This document shows positions 8,920-18,187 of a stretch of DNA of 64,000 bases, piece by piece. The first letter of the stretch is position 1. Each line of letters opens with the position of its first letter. Under the pieces are notes generated by a model, which made no database searches, was not told where the DNA came from, and saw only the letters and a program-made list of their open reading frames with translations. The stretch spans positions 1,116,001-1,180,000 of the forward strand of contig JAUZSN010000002.1 in the NCBI GenBank assembly GCA_030949405.1, written 5' to 3'. Made by a program: the position numbers and the translations under genes. The stretch is from Methylococcales bacterium (lineage in GTDB: Bacteria > Pseudomonadota > Gammaproteobacteria > Methylococcales > Methylomonadaceae).

Positions 8920-9162
8920 ATGATGTCACAGGCAAAATTAAACTGGCAATGCCGACGCGGAACAAAAGAGTTGGATCGTTTATTAGTTGGTTATTTAGAA
9001 ACCTGTTATAGCGCGACAAGCTCCCAAGAACAACAGTTATTTGAAGATTTTTTAACGCTTGAAGATAACGAGTTAATCGTTTTTTTATTAGCCGAACCTT
9101 ACTCTAAAGAAACAAAATTTGCCCAACTTATCAACAAAATCCGTAGCACCCCACTTATTTAA
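8920..9162 (+). CDS. sdhE: Succinate dehydrogenase assembly factor SdhE (CptB, UPF0350)
   Basis: An 80-residue protein with the family signature CRRGTKELDRLLVGYLE (normally RRGxxELD) near the N-terminus, followed by the usual acidic helical segment EEQLFEDFLTLEDNEL-like in sequence and length. SdhE promotes covalent FAD attachment to SdhA and FrdA. The ATG follows the preceding stop directly, and the 3' end overlaps the YgfX-like gene by 44 bases, matching the sdhE-ygfX (cptBA) pairing known in gammaproteobacteria. Target genes sdhA or frdA are not in the window. Confidence 0.88.
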   Translation: MMSQAKLNWQCRRGTKELDRLLVGYLETCYSATSSQEQQLFEDFLTLEDNELIVFLLAEPYSKETKFAQLINKIRSTPLI

Positions 9163-9565
9163 AATTAATCAGTCAAAACGACGTTGTATTTGGTTGATTT
9201 TTATTCATAGTCTTGCCGCCTTTGCAAGTGTGTATCATGACTTATCTGGAGCAGGTAAACTACTTAGTTTCGGGGGCGTTATTCTCAGTGGGCTATTTTA
9301 TTATCATGATTATAAAAAATTCCAGCCCTATTATATTCGATACAGCTCGAAGGTAAAATGGCAGTTGGCGAAAACTGAAACTAATTTTCAAACGATAACC
9401 ATTTTACCGACAACGGTTTTAACCGCGCAGTTTATTGTGTTACATTTTTATTTAGATGGCTCTAAAAAACAAAGCTTAATCCTTGTTAGGGATGCTTTAA
9501 AAAACACTGAATTTAAAATTTTATTGGTTGCTTTAAAAATTTCGGGACTAACGTCCGCAAAGTAA
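9119..9565 (+). CDS. YgfX/CptA-like inner-membrane protein
   Basis: A protein of up to 148 residues with two adjacent hydrophobic segments near the N-terminus (IWLIFIHSLAAFASVY and LLSFGGVILSGLFYY), followed by a cytoplasmic beta-rich domain ending in LILVRDALKNTEFKILLVAL. This architecture and its place directly after sdhE are those of YgfX (CptA), reported as the partner of SdhE/CptB. Sequence identity is low, so the call rests largely on layout and context. The TTG at 9119 is the only usual start codon well before the first membrane segment and gives a 44-base overlap; a less common start further in is possible. Confidence 0.65.
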   Translation: MPNLSTKSVAPHLFKINQSKRRCIWLIFIHSLAAFASVYHDLSGAGKLLSFGGVILSGLFYYHDYKKFQPYYIRYSSKVKWQLAKTETNFQTITILPTTVLTAQFIVLHFYLDGSKKQSLILVRDALKNTEFKILLVALKISGLTSAK

Positions 9566-9685
9566 TGAACAGTTGCTAAAATGTGAGAGCAATCAATAGC
9601 GTCTTTTCCCATTTTTAATGGGGCCTCTTTAAAATCCATAGCACATGTGATTTTTTATCCATAAAATACCTACTAGGAGTCATTT

Positions 9686-10252
9686 ATGAAAAATTCCATC
9701 TTAATTCCCGCAAGTCTCATCGTCTTAGCCTTGTCGGCGTGTAGTAATACAAAAACACCGGATACAACGATAGCTACGCCAACAACACCCAATAACACAA
9801 CGACCCCTGTGGCAACGCCCCCTGTAGCGACACCACCTGTGGCAACAATCCCATCACAACCTGCCCCTGTTGCGCGACCTGCCAATAGTTTGTGTAATGC
9901 TAACGAACAAGTCTTATTCAATTGTGACATGGCCGCAGGCGGAAAAACCGTTTCAGTATGTGCCTCTAATGGGTTAACGAACACCAGCGGTTCATTACAA
10001 TACCGTTATGGGTCAGATGCGTATAATGTTGATATGCGTTTTCCTCAAGATTCAAGCGCGGCTCAGAGTCTTTTTAGTTATGATAGCCAAGGGTTAAGTT
10101 TTAATAATGGCAGCATTAAATATCAAGTTTATACTCAAGGTTCAGCAGGTATAAAAACTTTTTGGGCAAAAGCACCCAGTCGTAATAAGGTACTTCCTTG
10201 TGCAGGCACGGTCACTAATCAGTTACAACTATTAAACGGCGTATTAAACTAA
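9686..10252 (+). CDS. Predicted lipoprotein with Pro/Thr repeat linker
   Basis: A 188-residue protein with a strong AGGAG at 9675-9679. The signal peptide ends in a lipobox (LIVLALSAC), giving an envelope lipoprotein. A low-complexity linker follows (residues about 22-66) with the repeating unit ATPPV, encoded by near-identical 15-base tandem repeats around 9806-9850. The C-terminal domain (NEQVLFNCDMAAGGKTVSVC and LQYRYGSDAYNVDMRFPQ) resembles small secreted domains seen in many proteobacteria, with paired Cys; I do not know a function. The linker may vary in repeat number between strains. Confidence 0.8.
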   Translation: MKNSILIPASLIVLALSACSNTKTPDTTIATPTTPNNTTTPVATPPVATPPVATIPSQPAPVARPANSLCNANEQVLFNCDMAAGGKTVSVCASNGLTNTSGSLQYRYGSDAYNVDMRFPQDSSAAQSLFSYDSQGLSFNNGSIKYQVYTQGSAGIKTFWAKAPSRNKVLPCAGTVTNQLQLLNGVLN

Positions 10253-10363
10253 ATTAAACGTATTGCTAAAAAAGTAATGGTTTGCATTTTTTCAATAATG
10301 TAAGGCTTTACTTTTTAGCAGTTCCCCTAAAACATTAGGAGGCGAGCCGCATTGAGTACTTGG

Positions 10364-12982
10364 TTATTCGCTATCTAATTGTGTTAATAACGTAACTTTA
10401 AATTTATTTTCTTGTTCGGGGCTTAAAAGTTGACCTTTAAGATCGGTTACATAAAAAATATCTTCGGCACGACTGCCTATCGTTGTAATTTTAGCATCAT
10501 GAAGCTGAATATTTAGCGTAATAAAAATTTGTCCAATATCGGATAATAAACCCGCCCTATCCGTGGTAATTAACTCAATAATTGTATAGCGTTTTAAAGG
10601 ATCTTTTTCAAATTCTACACGGTTATTAAGAGGGAAATGTTTAGCTTGGCGCGATTGGCGATGAATATTTTTTTGCTCTTTAATGTGTTTTTTTAATAAA
10701 TTATGACGTAAAGACTCACAAATGCGTTTTTTCTGACGCTCATCCGTAATCGGTTCCCCTGATTGCTCAATAACTTGAAAGCTATTCAGCACATATTTAT
10801 CATCAGTGGTACTGATATGAGCATCAAGAATCGTTAAATTCAAATGATCTAGGCTGCTGGTACTGATGGAAAAAACCATCGCTTCATTTTTAGCATAAAC
10901 AAAAACGTCGGCACTTCCTCGTTTGCTTTGAGAGCGTAATAAGACCAAGGGCAAATCAGTTTTGTTACTGGCAGAAATGGCTAACGTATGCCAAACGATC
11001 TCATCGGTACTGTAGCGTAGAAAATAGCCTTGATTGGTATGAGACCATGAATCTTCAATGGTTGCCAGCGATAGCCCCTCTTTAAATAGCATTTCGGTGG
11101 CATCTTTTTTATTTTCTTCCTCGCGTTTTGAGATAGAAATGGGGTTTTGTAAATTTCTATGTAAGGCACGCAAACTGGCGTTATACAGTTGTTTTAATAA
11201 CGAATCCTTCCATGAACTCCATAAACTAGAACTGGTTGCGCGAATATCGGCCACGGTTAATAAATACAAATAATTTAATCGTTCTATTGTGTTCACTTGA
11301 GAGGAAAATTCATAAATTATCTCAGGATCACTAATATCTTTACGCTGTGCGGTCATTGACATTAATAGATGATTTCTAACCAACCAACTAACTAATTTAC
11401 TATCATGCGTTGATAATTGATGTTGCTGACAAAATTCAATCGCAATGACTTCACCTAATTCTGAATGATCGCCGCCCATGCCTTTAGCAATATCATGAAA
11501 CAAGCCCGCAAGATAAAGGACTTCAGGTTTAGAAATAAGTTGAAAAACATCATAGCAAAAGGGGAGTTCTTGCTGATGTGTTTTTAAGGCAAAACGTCGT
11601 AAATTTCCAATAACAAATAAGGTGTGAACATCAACCGTGTAAATATGCACCAAATCATATTGCATTCGTGAAACAATATTGGCAAAAGCGGGTAAATAAG
11701 CCGCAAGAATACCATAACGGTTCATTCGTCTAAGTTGATGGGTGATACCGTGCGGGTGGCGTAAAATTTCAATAAAGAGTTGATTGGCCTTTGTATTATG
11801 TCTAAATTCATCATTAATCAGCGGTAAGCTTTTACGAATAAGACGAATGGTTGTGGCGCGAATCCCTTTGAGTTGAGGATTTTGTTGTAATAATAAAATA
11901 ATACTGAGAAGCAATAACGGCTGACGTTCAAAGATGCTATTAGACTGGGCTTCTAAGTAGCCGTTAATGGCCACAAAAGAATGATTAATCATAATCGCCT
12001 TACAATCGCCTTTGGGGCAAATAAAGCGTTCACTAAAAAGTTGTAAAAGCATTTCATTTAAACGTTCAACTCCGACGACCGTTTTAAAATAAAACTGCAT
12101 GAACTCTTCAATATTTTGATTTTTATAGTCGGTGGTAAAGCCAAATTGCATGGCGAGTGCGCGTTGATAATCAAATAATAAGCGGTTTTCACTTCGTCCT
12201 GTTAATAAATGCAGGGCATAACGAATTCGCCAAATAATATTACGAGCTTCAATCAGTTCTTGATATTCAGATTCAGGAATAAAACCATGCTTAATTAATT
12301 CTCTTAAGGTTTCAGATTTATACTGATATTTAAAGACCCAGCCAATGACTTGTAAATCCCTTAATCCTCCTGGACCTTCCTTGGTATCAGGCTCAAGATT
12401 GAACGCGGTTTGATTGGCTTTAAAGTAACGTTGATGTTGTTCCTCTATTTTAGCGGCAAAAAAGGTATCGGATGGCATCAGTTCATTGTAGACCCGATAA
12501 TATTTTAATTTATCATATAAGCGTTGATGACCTGCAATTAGACGCATTTCTAATAAACTGGTCATGACCGTTTGGTCTTCAATGGCCACTTTTCGACATT
12601 CTTTTAAGGTTCGGACACTTAAGCCAAGCTTTAAGCCAATGTCCCATAAAAAAGTATTGAAGGTGGATAACTTTTCTTGATAACGTTGTTCGTCGGATTG
12701 ATCGAGTAAAACTAAGATATCAACATCTGAAAAAGGAAATAATTCTCGTCGACCATAGCCGCCCACGGCAATCAGACTAAACTTTAAGGCAAAATCCCCC
12801 ATAAAGTGATGCCAAATGGTGCTGACTAATTCATCAATAAAATCAGATTTTTGATGGATCAGTTCGATAACATCGTTATGGGGATTAAATTGTTGCTCTA
12901 AGTTTTCGGCCTGTGTTTTCATCAACGCTTTAAATTCACCAACCGGTTGCGTTGTCGAAAATAATCCACTAAAAATGCTCAT
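10364..12982 (-). CDS. glnD: Bifunctional PII uridylyltransferase / uridylyl-removing enzyme
   Basis: This 872-residue enzyme uridylylates PII proteins when nitrogen is short and removes UMP when glutamine is high. Visible parts: a nucleotidyltransferase domain with GGYGRRELFPFSDVDIL (residues 74-90, catalytic Asp 86 and 88); the linker EGPGGLRDLQV; an HD phosphohydrolase domain with LFHDIAKGMGGDHSELG (HD at 496-497); and two C-terminal ACT domains, the second starting IIELITTDRAGLLSDIGQIF. Length is close to E. coli GlnD (890). It follows map with 3 bases between, the same order as in other gammaproteobacteria. No glnB or glnK is in the window. Confidence 0.96.
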   Translation of the reverse strand: MSIFSGLFSTTQPVGEFKALMKTQAENLEQQFNPHNDVIELIHQKSDFIDELVSTIWHHFMGDFALKFSLIAVGGYGRRELFPFSDVDILVLLDQSDEQRYQEKLSTFNTFLWDIGLKLGLSVRTLKECRKVAIEDQTVMTSLLEMRLIAGHQRLYDKLKYYRVYNELMPSDTFFAAKIEEQHQRYFKANQTAFNLEPDTKEGPGGLRDLQVIGWVFKYQYKSETLRELIKHGFIPESEYQELIEARNIIWRIRYALHLLTGRSENRLLFDYQRALAMQFGFTTDYKNQNIEEFMQFYFKTVVGVERLNEMLLQLFSERFICPKGDCKAIMINHSFVAINGYLEAQSNSIFERQPLLLLSIILLLQQNPQLKGIRATTIRLIRKSLPLINDEFRHNTKANQLFIEILRHPHGITHQLRRMNRYGILAAYLPAFANIVSRMQYDLVHIYTVDVHTLFVIGNLRRFALKTHQQELPFCYDVFQLISKPEVLYLAGLFHDIAKGMGGDHSELGEVIAIEFCQQHQLSTHDSKLVSWLVRNHLLMSMTAQRKDISDPEIIYEFSSQVNTIERLNYLYLLTVADIRATSSSLWSSWKDSLLKQLYNASLRALHRNLQNPISISKREEENKKDATEMLFKEGLSLATIEDSWSHTNQGYFLRYSTDEIVWHTLAISASNKTDLPLVLLRSQSKRGSADVFVYAKNEAMVFSISTSSLDHLNLTILDAHISTTDDKYVLNSFQVIEQSGEPITDERQKKRICESLRHNLLKKHIKEQKNIHRQSRQAKHFPLNNRVEFEKDPLKRYTIIELITTDRAGLLSDIGQIFITLNIQLHDAKITTIGSRAEDIFYVTDLKGQLLSPEQENKFKVTLLTQLDSE

Positions 12983-12985
12983 GAT

Positions 12986-13750
12986 TTAGACCTCGTCTGC
13001 ACGCAAAGTTAAGACATCATAGCCTGTTTCCGTGACCAAAATAGTATGCTCCCACTGTGCGGATAAAGAGCGATCCTTGGTGACAGCCGTCCAGCCGTCT
13101 TTAAGTATTTTTGTTTGACGTTTTCCCATATTTAGCATCGGTTCAATCGTAAAAATCATCCCTGGCTTAAACAGTTCACCCGTCCCCATTTTTCCATAGT
13201 GCATGACATGAGGCGGTTCGTGGAATTTTTTACCGACTCCATGCCCACAAAATTCTTGTACCACGGAATAGCGGTGTTTGTGAGCATGTTTTTGAATCAC
13301 ATAACCAATATCCCCAAAATGATTTCCCGGTTTTATTTGTTCAATCCCAAGAAACATGGCTTCACGCGTTATTTCAATAAGACGTTTTGCAAAAGGAGTC
13401 ACTTGACCGATACAAAACATCTGACTGGTATCACCATGATAGCCTGCTTTAATCACCGTAATATCAATATTAATAATATCGCCTTTTTTAAGTTTTTTCT
13501 CAGAAGGGATACCATGACAAACTTGCTGATTAACCGAGGTACAAATTGATTTAGGGAAGCCTTTATAATTTAAAGGGGCGGGAATCGTTTGCTGACTATT
13601 AACCATATAATCATGGCAAATATCATTGAGTTCATTAGTTGAAATACCAGCAACAACGTGAGGGGCGATCATGTCTAAAACGTCGGCAGCAAGTTTACCT
13701 GCTACACGCATTTTTTCAATTTCGTCAGCGGTCTTGATAAGGATGCTCAT
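12986..13750 (-). CDS. map: Type I methionine aminopeptidase
   Basis: A 254-residue metalloprotease that removes the initiator Met from nascent proteins. The metal ligands can be placed: Asp96 and Asp107 (INIDITVIKAGYHGDTSQM), His170 (FCGHGVGKKFHEPPHVMHYG), Glu203 (FTIEPM) and Glu234 (AQWEHTILVT). His79 (VCHGIP) is the substrate-contact His. The length is near that of E. coli MAP (264). It is divergent from rpsB across a 357-base gap, the conserved gammaproteobacterial arrangement, and is followed at once by glnD. Confidence 0.97.
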   Translation of the reverse strand: MSILIKTADEIEKMRVAGKLAADVLDMIAPHVVAGISTNELNDICHDYMVNSQQTIPAPLNYKGFPKSICTSVNQQVCHGIPSEKKLKKGDIINIDITVIKAGYHGDTSQMFCIGQVTPFAKRLIEITREAMFLGIEQIKPGNHFGDIGYVIQKHAHKHRYSVVQEFCGHGVGKKFHEPPHVMHYGKMGTGELFKPGMIFTIEPMLNMGKRQTKILKDGWTAVTKDRSLSAQWEHTILVTETGYDVLTLRADEV

Positions 13751-13933
13751 TGAATAATGGGGGGGGTTAGTGGATAGATGTTGGTTAGGTTAACGCAATC
13801 TATTCGTTTTAGTTAGGCTTATTCTCTTTTTTTATAGAAAAAGATAAGCTCCGATAAAGGGTTATCGTGCAAATTAGTTCAAGTTTTAAATGTTTAGTTG
13901 ATCTTTATTTTACGCTATTTTACGGATAAATTA

Positions 13934-13962
13934 TTGGTATAAAAATTAAATTATGATATAAA
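13934..13962 (+). promoter_or_regulatory. Candidate rpsB-tsf promoter
   Basis: TTGGTA at 13934-13939 and TATAAA at 13957-13962 with a 17-base spacer. Transcription would start near 13969 and leave a leader of about 139 bases before rpsB, similar in size to the E. coli rpsB leader. Chosen by consensus match and position only; the rest of the map-rpsB gap (13751-13933) is AT-rich with no gene visible. Confidence 0.45.
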
Positions 13963-13968
13963 GGTAAG

Positions 13969-14107
13969 TTATTTTTAATTTAATACTCACATTTATCGAC
14001 ACGCTTGGTAGGGTGCTTGTTGTCAAACAGGTTGCTAGGCGGGATAAGTAGAGGCGTAACCCATAATCACTTTAGTTATAAAGTGGTTTAATTATCAGGA
14101 GAAAAAA
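13969..14107 (+). promoter_or_regulatory. rpsB 5' leader, possible S2 autoregulatory region
   Basis: The leader contains a GGTTG...GTAACC pairing (about 14029-14061) and a perfect 7-bp hairpin CACTTTA-GTTA-TAAAGTG at 14068-14085, 11 bases before the AGGAG at 14097-14101. In E. coli the rpsB-tsf operon is repressed by S2 acting on its leader; a structured leader just before the ribosome site fits that, but the match to the known element was not tested. Confidence 0.35.
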
Positions 14108-14881
14108 ATGGCAGCAGTGTCAATGCGTCAAATGTTGGAAGCCGGAGTTCATTTCGGACATCAAACACGTTACTGGAACCCCAAAATGGCTAATTACCTT
14201 TTTGGCGCGCGTAATAAAATTCATATCATTAATTTGGAACAGTCCCTTCCCTTATTTAATGACGCAATGAATTACTTAGGTCAAGTGACTGCAAATAAAG
14301 GTAATATTTTATTTGTGGGGACTAAAAAAGCAGCGCGTAAAGCGGTTGCCGAGCAAGCCAAATTATGTGGAATGCCCTATGTAAATCATCGTTGGTTGGG
14401 TGGAATGCTCACCAATTATAAAACCATTAAAAAATCAATTAATCGCCTCAAAGAATTAGAAGCGATGAAAGCCGATGGAACGTTATATCAACGTTTTAGT
14501 AAAAAAGAAGCCTTGGGCATGGATCGTGAGTTAGAAAAACTTGAGCGTAGCCTAGGTGGAATCAAAGATATGCGCGGGACTCCCGATGTTATTTTTGTCT
14601 TGGATGTCGGTTATGAAAAAAATGCGATTGCCGAAGCTAAAAAATTAGGTATTCCAGTCGTCGGTGTGGTTGATTCTAACAATTCACCTGTGGGTATTGA
14701 TTACGTCATTCCAGGTAATGATGATTCAATACGTGCGATTAAATTGTATTGTGAAGCGGCTGCAGATTCGGTTAATAATGCTAAACTTGCCTTACAAGGA
14801 CAAGGGGCTGCAACGTCTCAACAAGGTGATTTTATTGAAGAAGCAACGTCGGAAGCGGATCAAGTAAAAGAAGACGTTTAA
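14108..14881 (+). CDS. rpsB: 30S ribosomal protein S2
   Basis: A 257-residue S2 protein of the small ribosomal subunit. Diagnostic stretches are [20 protein letters not shown] at the N-terminus, [12 protein letters not shown], the [12 protein letters not shown] motif, and [20 protein letters not shown] near residue 190. The AGGAG ribosome site is 6 bases before the ATG. The C-terminal tail is acidic and variable, as usual. It heads the rpsB-tsf unit; a terminator-like hairpin separates it from tsf. Confidence 0.98.
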   Translation: MAAVSMRQMLEAGVHFGHQTRYWNPKMANYLFGARNKIHIINLEQSLPLFNDAMNYLGQVTANKGNILFVGTKKAARKAVAEQAKLCGMPYVNHRWLGGMLTNYKTIKKSINRLKELEAMKADGTLYQRFSKKEALGMDRELEKLERSLGGIKDMRGTPDVIFVLDVGYEKNAIAEAKKLGIPVVGVVDSNNSPVGIDYVIPGNDDSIRAIKLYCEAAADSVNNAKLALQGQGAATSQQGDFIEEATSEADQVKEDV

Positions 14882-14931
14882 GGTATAAAGTTCTATTTTT
14901 GAAAATCGCAGGTATCAAACATAGGATTAAC

Positions 14932-14960
14932 AAAAATGCCTCTTTAAAAGAGGCATTTTT
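14932..14960 (+). terminator. Terminator/attenuator hairpin between rpsB and tsf
   Basis: A perfect 14-bp inverted repeat, AAAAATGCCTCTTT and AAAGAGGCATTTTT around a single A, ending in five Ts. It is placed 50 bases after the rpsB stop and 29 bases before the tsf start. A partial terminator at this point would let S2 be made in excess over EF-Ts, as known for E. coli rpsB-tsf. Confidence 0.8.
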
Positions 14961-14988
14961 ACGGTCAAAATATATGGGAAAAGAAATA

Positions 14989-15882
14989 ATGAAGATTACG
15001 GCACCAATGGTAAAAGAACTTCGTCAAAGAACGGGGTCTGGCATGATGGAATGTAGACGCGCTTTAACCGCAGCCGAAGGTGATATGGAAATCGCTATTG
15101 AAAATATGCGAAAAGCGGGGCTTGCCAAAGCAGATAAAAAAGCGAGTCGGGTTGCCGCTGAAGGAATGATTGGTATTAAAATTAGCGATGATGCGAAAAC
15201 AGCCGCGATGGTTGATGTTAATAGCGAAACTGATTTTGTAACCAAAAGTGAAGATTTTATTACGTTTGTTAATTTAGTCACCGATTTAGTCTTAAATAAT
15301 GAGATTAGCTCAACGGATGAATTACTAGCTGCCGAATTATCAGCGGGTAAAACGGTTGATGACACGCGTCGTGCTTTGATTGTTAAAGTGGGTGAAAACA
15401 TTACCTTAAGACGTCTTGAGAGATATACCTCAACAGGAAGTATTGCCAGTTATGTTCATGGAAGTAAAATTGGTATTTTAGTTGAGATGGGTGATGAAAA
15501 TGTTGCCTTAGGTAAAGATATTGCGATGCACATTGCTGCATTAAACCCTCAGTGTGTATTAGAAGAAGACGTGCCTGCTGCGGTGATTGCGAAAGAAAAA
15601 GAAATCATCAGTGGACGTATTAAAATTGAAGCTGAAGAAACAGGAAAATCAAAACCTGATGCTATTATTGAAAAAATGGCGACGGGTCGGATTAAAAAAT
15701 TCTTAAGTGAAATTACCTTAGTCGGTCAAAAATTTGTTAAAGATGATAAAGTCACCGTGGCTGAATTGTTAAAATCAAATAAAACCAGCGTGGTTCGTTT
15801 TAGTCGTTTTGAAGTGGGCGAAGGAATTGAAAAAGCAGATGAAGATTTTGCAGCGGAAGTTATGGCGCAAGTTAACGGGTAA
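14989..15882 (+). CDS. tsf: Elongation factor Ts
   Basis: EF-Ts is the guanine-nucleotide exchange factor for EF-Tu. I start it at ATG 14989 (MKITAPMVKELRQRTGSGMM), giving 297 residues against 283 in E. coli; the open frame extends 30 codons further upstream but that part would cross the terminator hairpin at 14932-14960 and has no family match. The core motif is TDFVTKSEDF near residue 80, and the end contains KTSVVRFSRFEVGEGIEK. GGGAAAAG precedes the start. It lies in the conserved rpsB-tsf-pyrH-frr order. Confidence 0.97.
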   Translation: MKITAPMVKELRQRTGSGMMECRRALTAAEGDMEIAIENMRKAGLAKADKKASRVAAEGMIGIKISDDAKTAAMVDVNSETDFVTKSEDFITFVNLVTDLVLNNEISSTDELLAAELSAGKTVDDTRRALIVKVGENITLRRLERYTSTGSIASYVHGSKIGILVEMGDENVALGKDIAMHIAALNPQCVLEEDVPAAVIAKEKEIISGRIKIEAEETGKSKPDAIIEKMATGRIKKFLSEITLVGQKFVKDDKVTVAELLKSNKTSVVRFSRFEVGEGIEKADEDFAAEVMAQVNG

Positions 15883-15948
15883 CGAATTTCACCCCTTAAA
15901 ATCGTGTTGAATTCTGTTTTTATCCAGTGACACGAATGCTAGATAAAT

Positions 15949-15985
15949 ATAGGTGGGTTGCACGCTCACCTATAGTAATTTTTAA
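15949..15985 (+). terminator. Possible weak terminator after tsf
   Basis: ATAGGTG (15949-15955) and CACCTAT (15967-15973) form a stem with an 11-base loop, followed by an AT-rich run with TTTTT at about 15980. It lies in the 224-base gap between tsf and pyrH and would separate the two transcripts. No clear pyrH promoter was found. Confidence 0.5.
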
Positions 15986-16106
15986 TAATTTTTAGATCTC
16001 CTTCTGTTTTGGCGTGTCGTTTGAATTTGAAGTCCAATAACGCATAAATCCCAATGAAGGATGTTGATTTTTTATATTCATTTTCTTTTAATGGAGATTC
16101 GGTAAG

Positions 16107-16835
16107 ATGACTAAATTGATTTGCCAGAGAATTTTACTAAAATTAAGTGGCGAAGCTTTAATGAGTAACGATGGCGGTAGCATTGATGCAGAAATTATTA
16201 AACGCCTTGCCCTAGAAATTAAAGCACTTTGTGACGCGGGCTTACAAATTGGTTTGGTACTCGGTGGGGGAAATATATTGCGCGGTGCGCAACAAACCTC
16301 AGAAGGGTTAAATCGAGTGACAGGCGATCAGATGGGGATGTTAGCCACGGTCATTAATGCACTGGCGATGCGAGATGTCTTAGAATTTGTAGGACAGCCT
16401 GCGCGGGTGATGAGTGCGTTAAAAATTAACCATGTTTGTGAAGATTATGTGCGAACTAAAGCCATGAATCATCTCAATAAGGGGCGAGTTGTTCTTTTTG
16501 CCGCAGGTCTGGGGAATCCTTTTTTTACCACCGATACCGCGGCAAGTTTAAGAGCGATTGAAATTGAGGCGCAATTATTAATTAAAGCGACTAAAGTTAA
16601 GGGGGTTTACTCAGCGGATCCTCATAAAAATGCGAACGCTATTTTTTATCCGACGTTAACTTACAGTGAAGCAATTGATCAGCAATTAGCGGTCATGGAT
16701 ACAACCGCATTAGTGTTATGTCGGGAACATAATATGCCGATGCGAATTATGAATATTTTTGAGCAGGGCGCGTTAATGCGTCTTATGCAGGGTGAAGAGA
16801 TTGGTTCATTTATTGAACGAGGACAAAACAAATGA
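16107..16835 (+). CDS. pyrH: Uridylate (UMP) kinase
   Basis: A 242-residue amino-acid-kinase-fold enzyme that phosphorylates UMP to UDP. Signatures: [11 protein letters not shown] at residues 8-18, [11 protein letters not shown] at about 50-60, [20 protein letters not shown] and [13 protein letters not shown] near residue 165. Bacterial UMP kinases are hexamers regulated by GTP and UTP. GGAG lies upstream of the ATG. Its last codons overlap frr by 4 bases (ATGA), so the two are coupled. Confidence 0.98.
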   Translation: MTKLICQRILLKLSGEALMSNDGGSIDAEIIKRLALEIKALCDAGLQIGLVLGGGNILRGAQQTSEGLNRVTGDQMGMLATVINALAMRDVLEFVGQPARVMSALKINHVCEDYVRTKAMNHLNKGRVVLFAAGLGNPFFTTDTAASLRAIEIEAQLLIKATKVKGVYSADPHKNANAIFYPTLTYSEAIDQQLAVMDTTALVLCREHNMPMRIMNIFEQGALMRLMQGEEIGSFIERGQNK

Positions 16836-17389
16836 TTAATGATATTCAGCAAGAGGCTTCAGAACGGATGACTAAATCGGTTGAAGCGTTAGTTAATGCG
16901 TTTACCCGTATTCGTACCGGGAGGGCGCACCCAAGCTTGTTAGAGCAAATTAAGGTTTCTTACTATGGAACCGATACGCCTTTATCTCAAGTCGCTAATA
17001 TAGGGATTGAAGATTCAAGAACCTTAAAGGTAACGCCTTGGGAAAAGCCGATGGTTCAAGCGATAGAAAAAGCAATTATGGCTTCAAACTTAGGTTTAAA
17101 CCCCGCGACCACAGGAACGGTTATCCGTATTCCATTGCCGCCTTTAACCGAAGAGCGTCGTCGTGATTTAGTTAAATTAGTTAAAAATGAAGCTGAAAAT
17201 GGGCGTATTTCAATTAGAAGTATTCGCCGTGATGCGAACTCTGAAATTAAAGAAGCCTTGAAAGAGAAAATTATTTCCGAGGATGAGGCGCATTCAGGGG
17301 AAGAAAAAACTCAAAAATTGACGGATTTATTTATTCAGAAAATTGAAAAGCAGCTGGAATTAAAAGAAGCTGATTTGCTATCAATGTAG
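16832..17389 (+). CDS. frr: Ribosome recycling factor
   Basis: A 185-residue protein, exactly the E. coli length. With EF-G it splits post-termination ribosomes. It carries the helical-domain motif [20 protein letters not shown], the domain II segment [12 protein letters not shown], and [20 protein letters not shown] near residue 110. The ATG overlaps the pyrH stop (ATGA). Both EF-G and EF-Ts are also in this window. Confidence 0.98.
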   Translation: MINDIQQEASERMTKSVEALVNAFTRIRTGRAHPSLLEQIKVSYYGTDTPLSQVANIGIEDSRTLKVTPWEKPMVQAIEKAIMASNLGLNPATTGTVIRIPLPPLTEERRRDLVKLVKNEAENGRISIRSIRRDANSEIKEALKEKIISEDEAHSGEEKTQKLTDLFIQKIEKQLELKEADLLSM

Positions 17390-17401
17390 GGGTGTTTCCT
17401 T

Positions 17402-18154
17402 ATGAGCAATGATAGCCTGCCTACGACTAACAATGGTTTACCCCGCCATATTGCCATTATTATGGATGGCAATGGCCGTTGGGCAAAAAAGCGGTTTATG
17501 CCTCGAGTCGTTGGGCATAAAGCAGGGGTAAAAACCGTTAAAGAACTGGTTGATTTTTGTACGGACCAAAAAATAGAGGTGTTATCACTCTTTGCTTTTA
17601 GCAGTGAAAATTGGCGTAGACCCCAAGAAGAAGTTTCGTTATTGATGAAATTGTTTGTGACGACCTTGCGTTCAGAAGTAAAAAAAATGATGCGTAAAAA
17701 TGTCAAACTAGTTTGTATTGGTGAGCGAGCTGTTTTTTCGAGTGAATTACAGCATGAAATAAACGAAGGTGAAAGGCTCACTAAAAATAACGATGGTTTG
17801 ACGCTGGTGATTGCCGTTAATTACGGGGGGCATTGGGATATAGCTCAAGCCGCAAATCAGGTTGCCTTAAAAATAACGAATAAAACAATAACCAGTCCTG
17901 TCATCACCGAAACGCTTATTTCCCAGCATCTTTCTACCGCCTCTTTACCTGATCCTGATTTGTTTATTAGAACAGGGGGGGAGCAGCGTATTAGTAATTT
18001 TCTTTTATGGCAACTTGCCTATACTGAGTTTTATTTCACACCGACCTTATGGCCTGACTTTAATTCTGCGGCATTACAAAAAGCTATTGATAGTTTCAAG
18101 GGCCGACAACGACGTTTTGGACGCACCGGTGATCAAGTGCTTTCTAAAAGCTAA
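17402..18154 (+). CDS. uppS: Undecaprenyl diphosphate synthase (cis-prenyltransferase)
   Basis: A 250-residue enzyme that extends farnesyl diphosphate with isopentenyl units to the C55 carrier lipid used for peptidoglycan and O-antigen. Signatures: HIAIIMDGNGRWAKKR (catalytic Asp near residue 22), the GHKAG stretch, LFAFSSENWRRP, and PDLFIRTGGEQRISNFLLWQ near residue 190. It starts 12 bases after frr and is followed by cdsA, the usual order. Together with dxr downstream it links isoprenoid precursor supply to envelope growth. Confidence 0.98.
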   Translation: MSNDSLPTTNNGLPRHIAIIMDGNGRWAKKRFMPRVVGHKAGVKTVKELVDFCTDQKIEVLSLFAFSSENWRRPQEEVSLLMKLFVTTLRSEVKKMMRKNVKLVCIGERAVFSSELQHEINEGERLTKNNDGLTLVIAVNYGGHWDIAQAANQVALKITNKTITSPVITETLISQHLSTASLPDPDLFIRTGGEQRISNFLLWQLAYTEFYFTPTLWPDFNSAALQKAIDSFKGRQRRFGRTGDQVLSKS

Positions 18155-18187
18155 TTCATTATAATTATTAGAATAAAATAATCCAAC

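Noticed and set aside
9800-9855. CRISPR-like repeats
   Set aside because: Units are directly tandem, in frame and coding for ATPPV; there are no spacers.
9673-9984. Antisense frame rich in Val/Gly repeats opposite the lipoprotein gene
   Set aside because: It is the complement of the Pro/Thr repeat tract; the sense frame has a lipobox and ribosome site.
14899-14988. 30-codon upstream extension of tsf
   Set aside because: It crosses a perfect terminator hairpin, has no EF-Ts homology, and ATG 14989 gives the conserved N-terminus.
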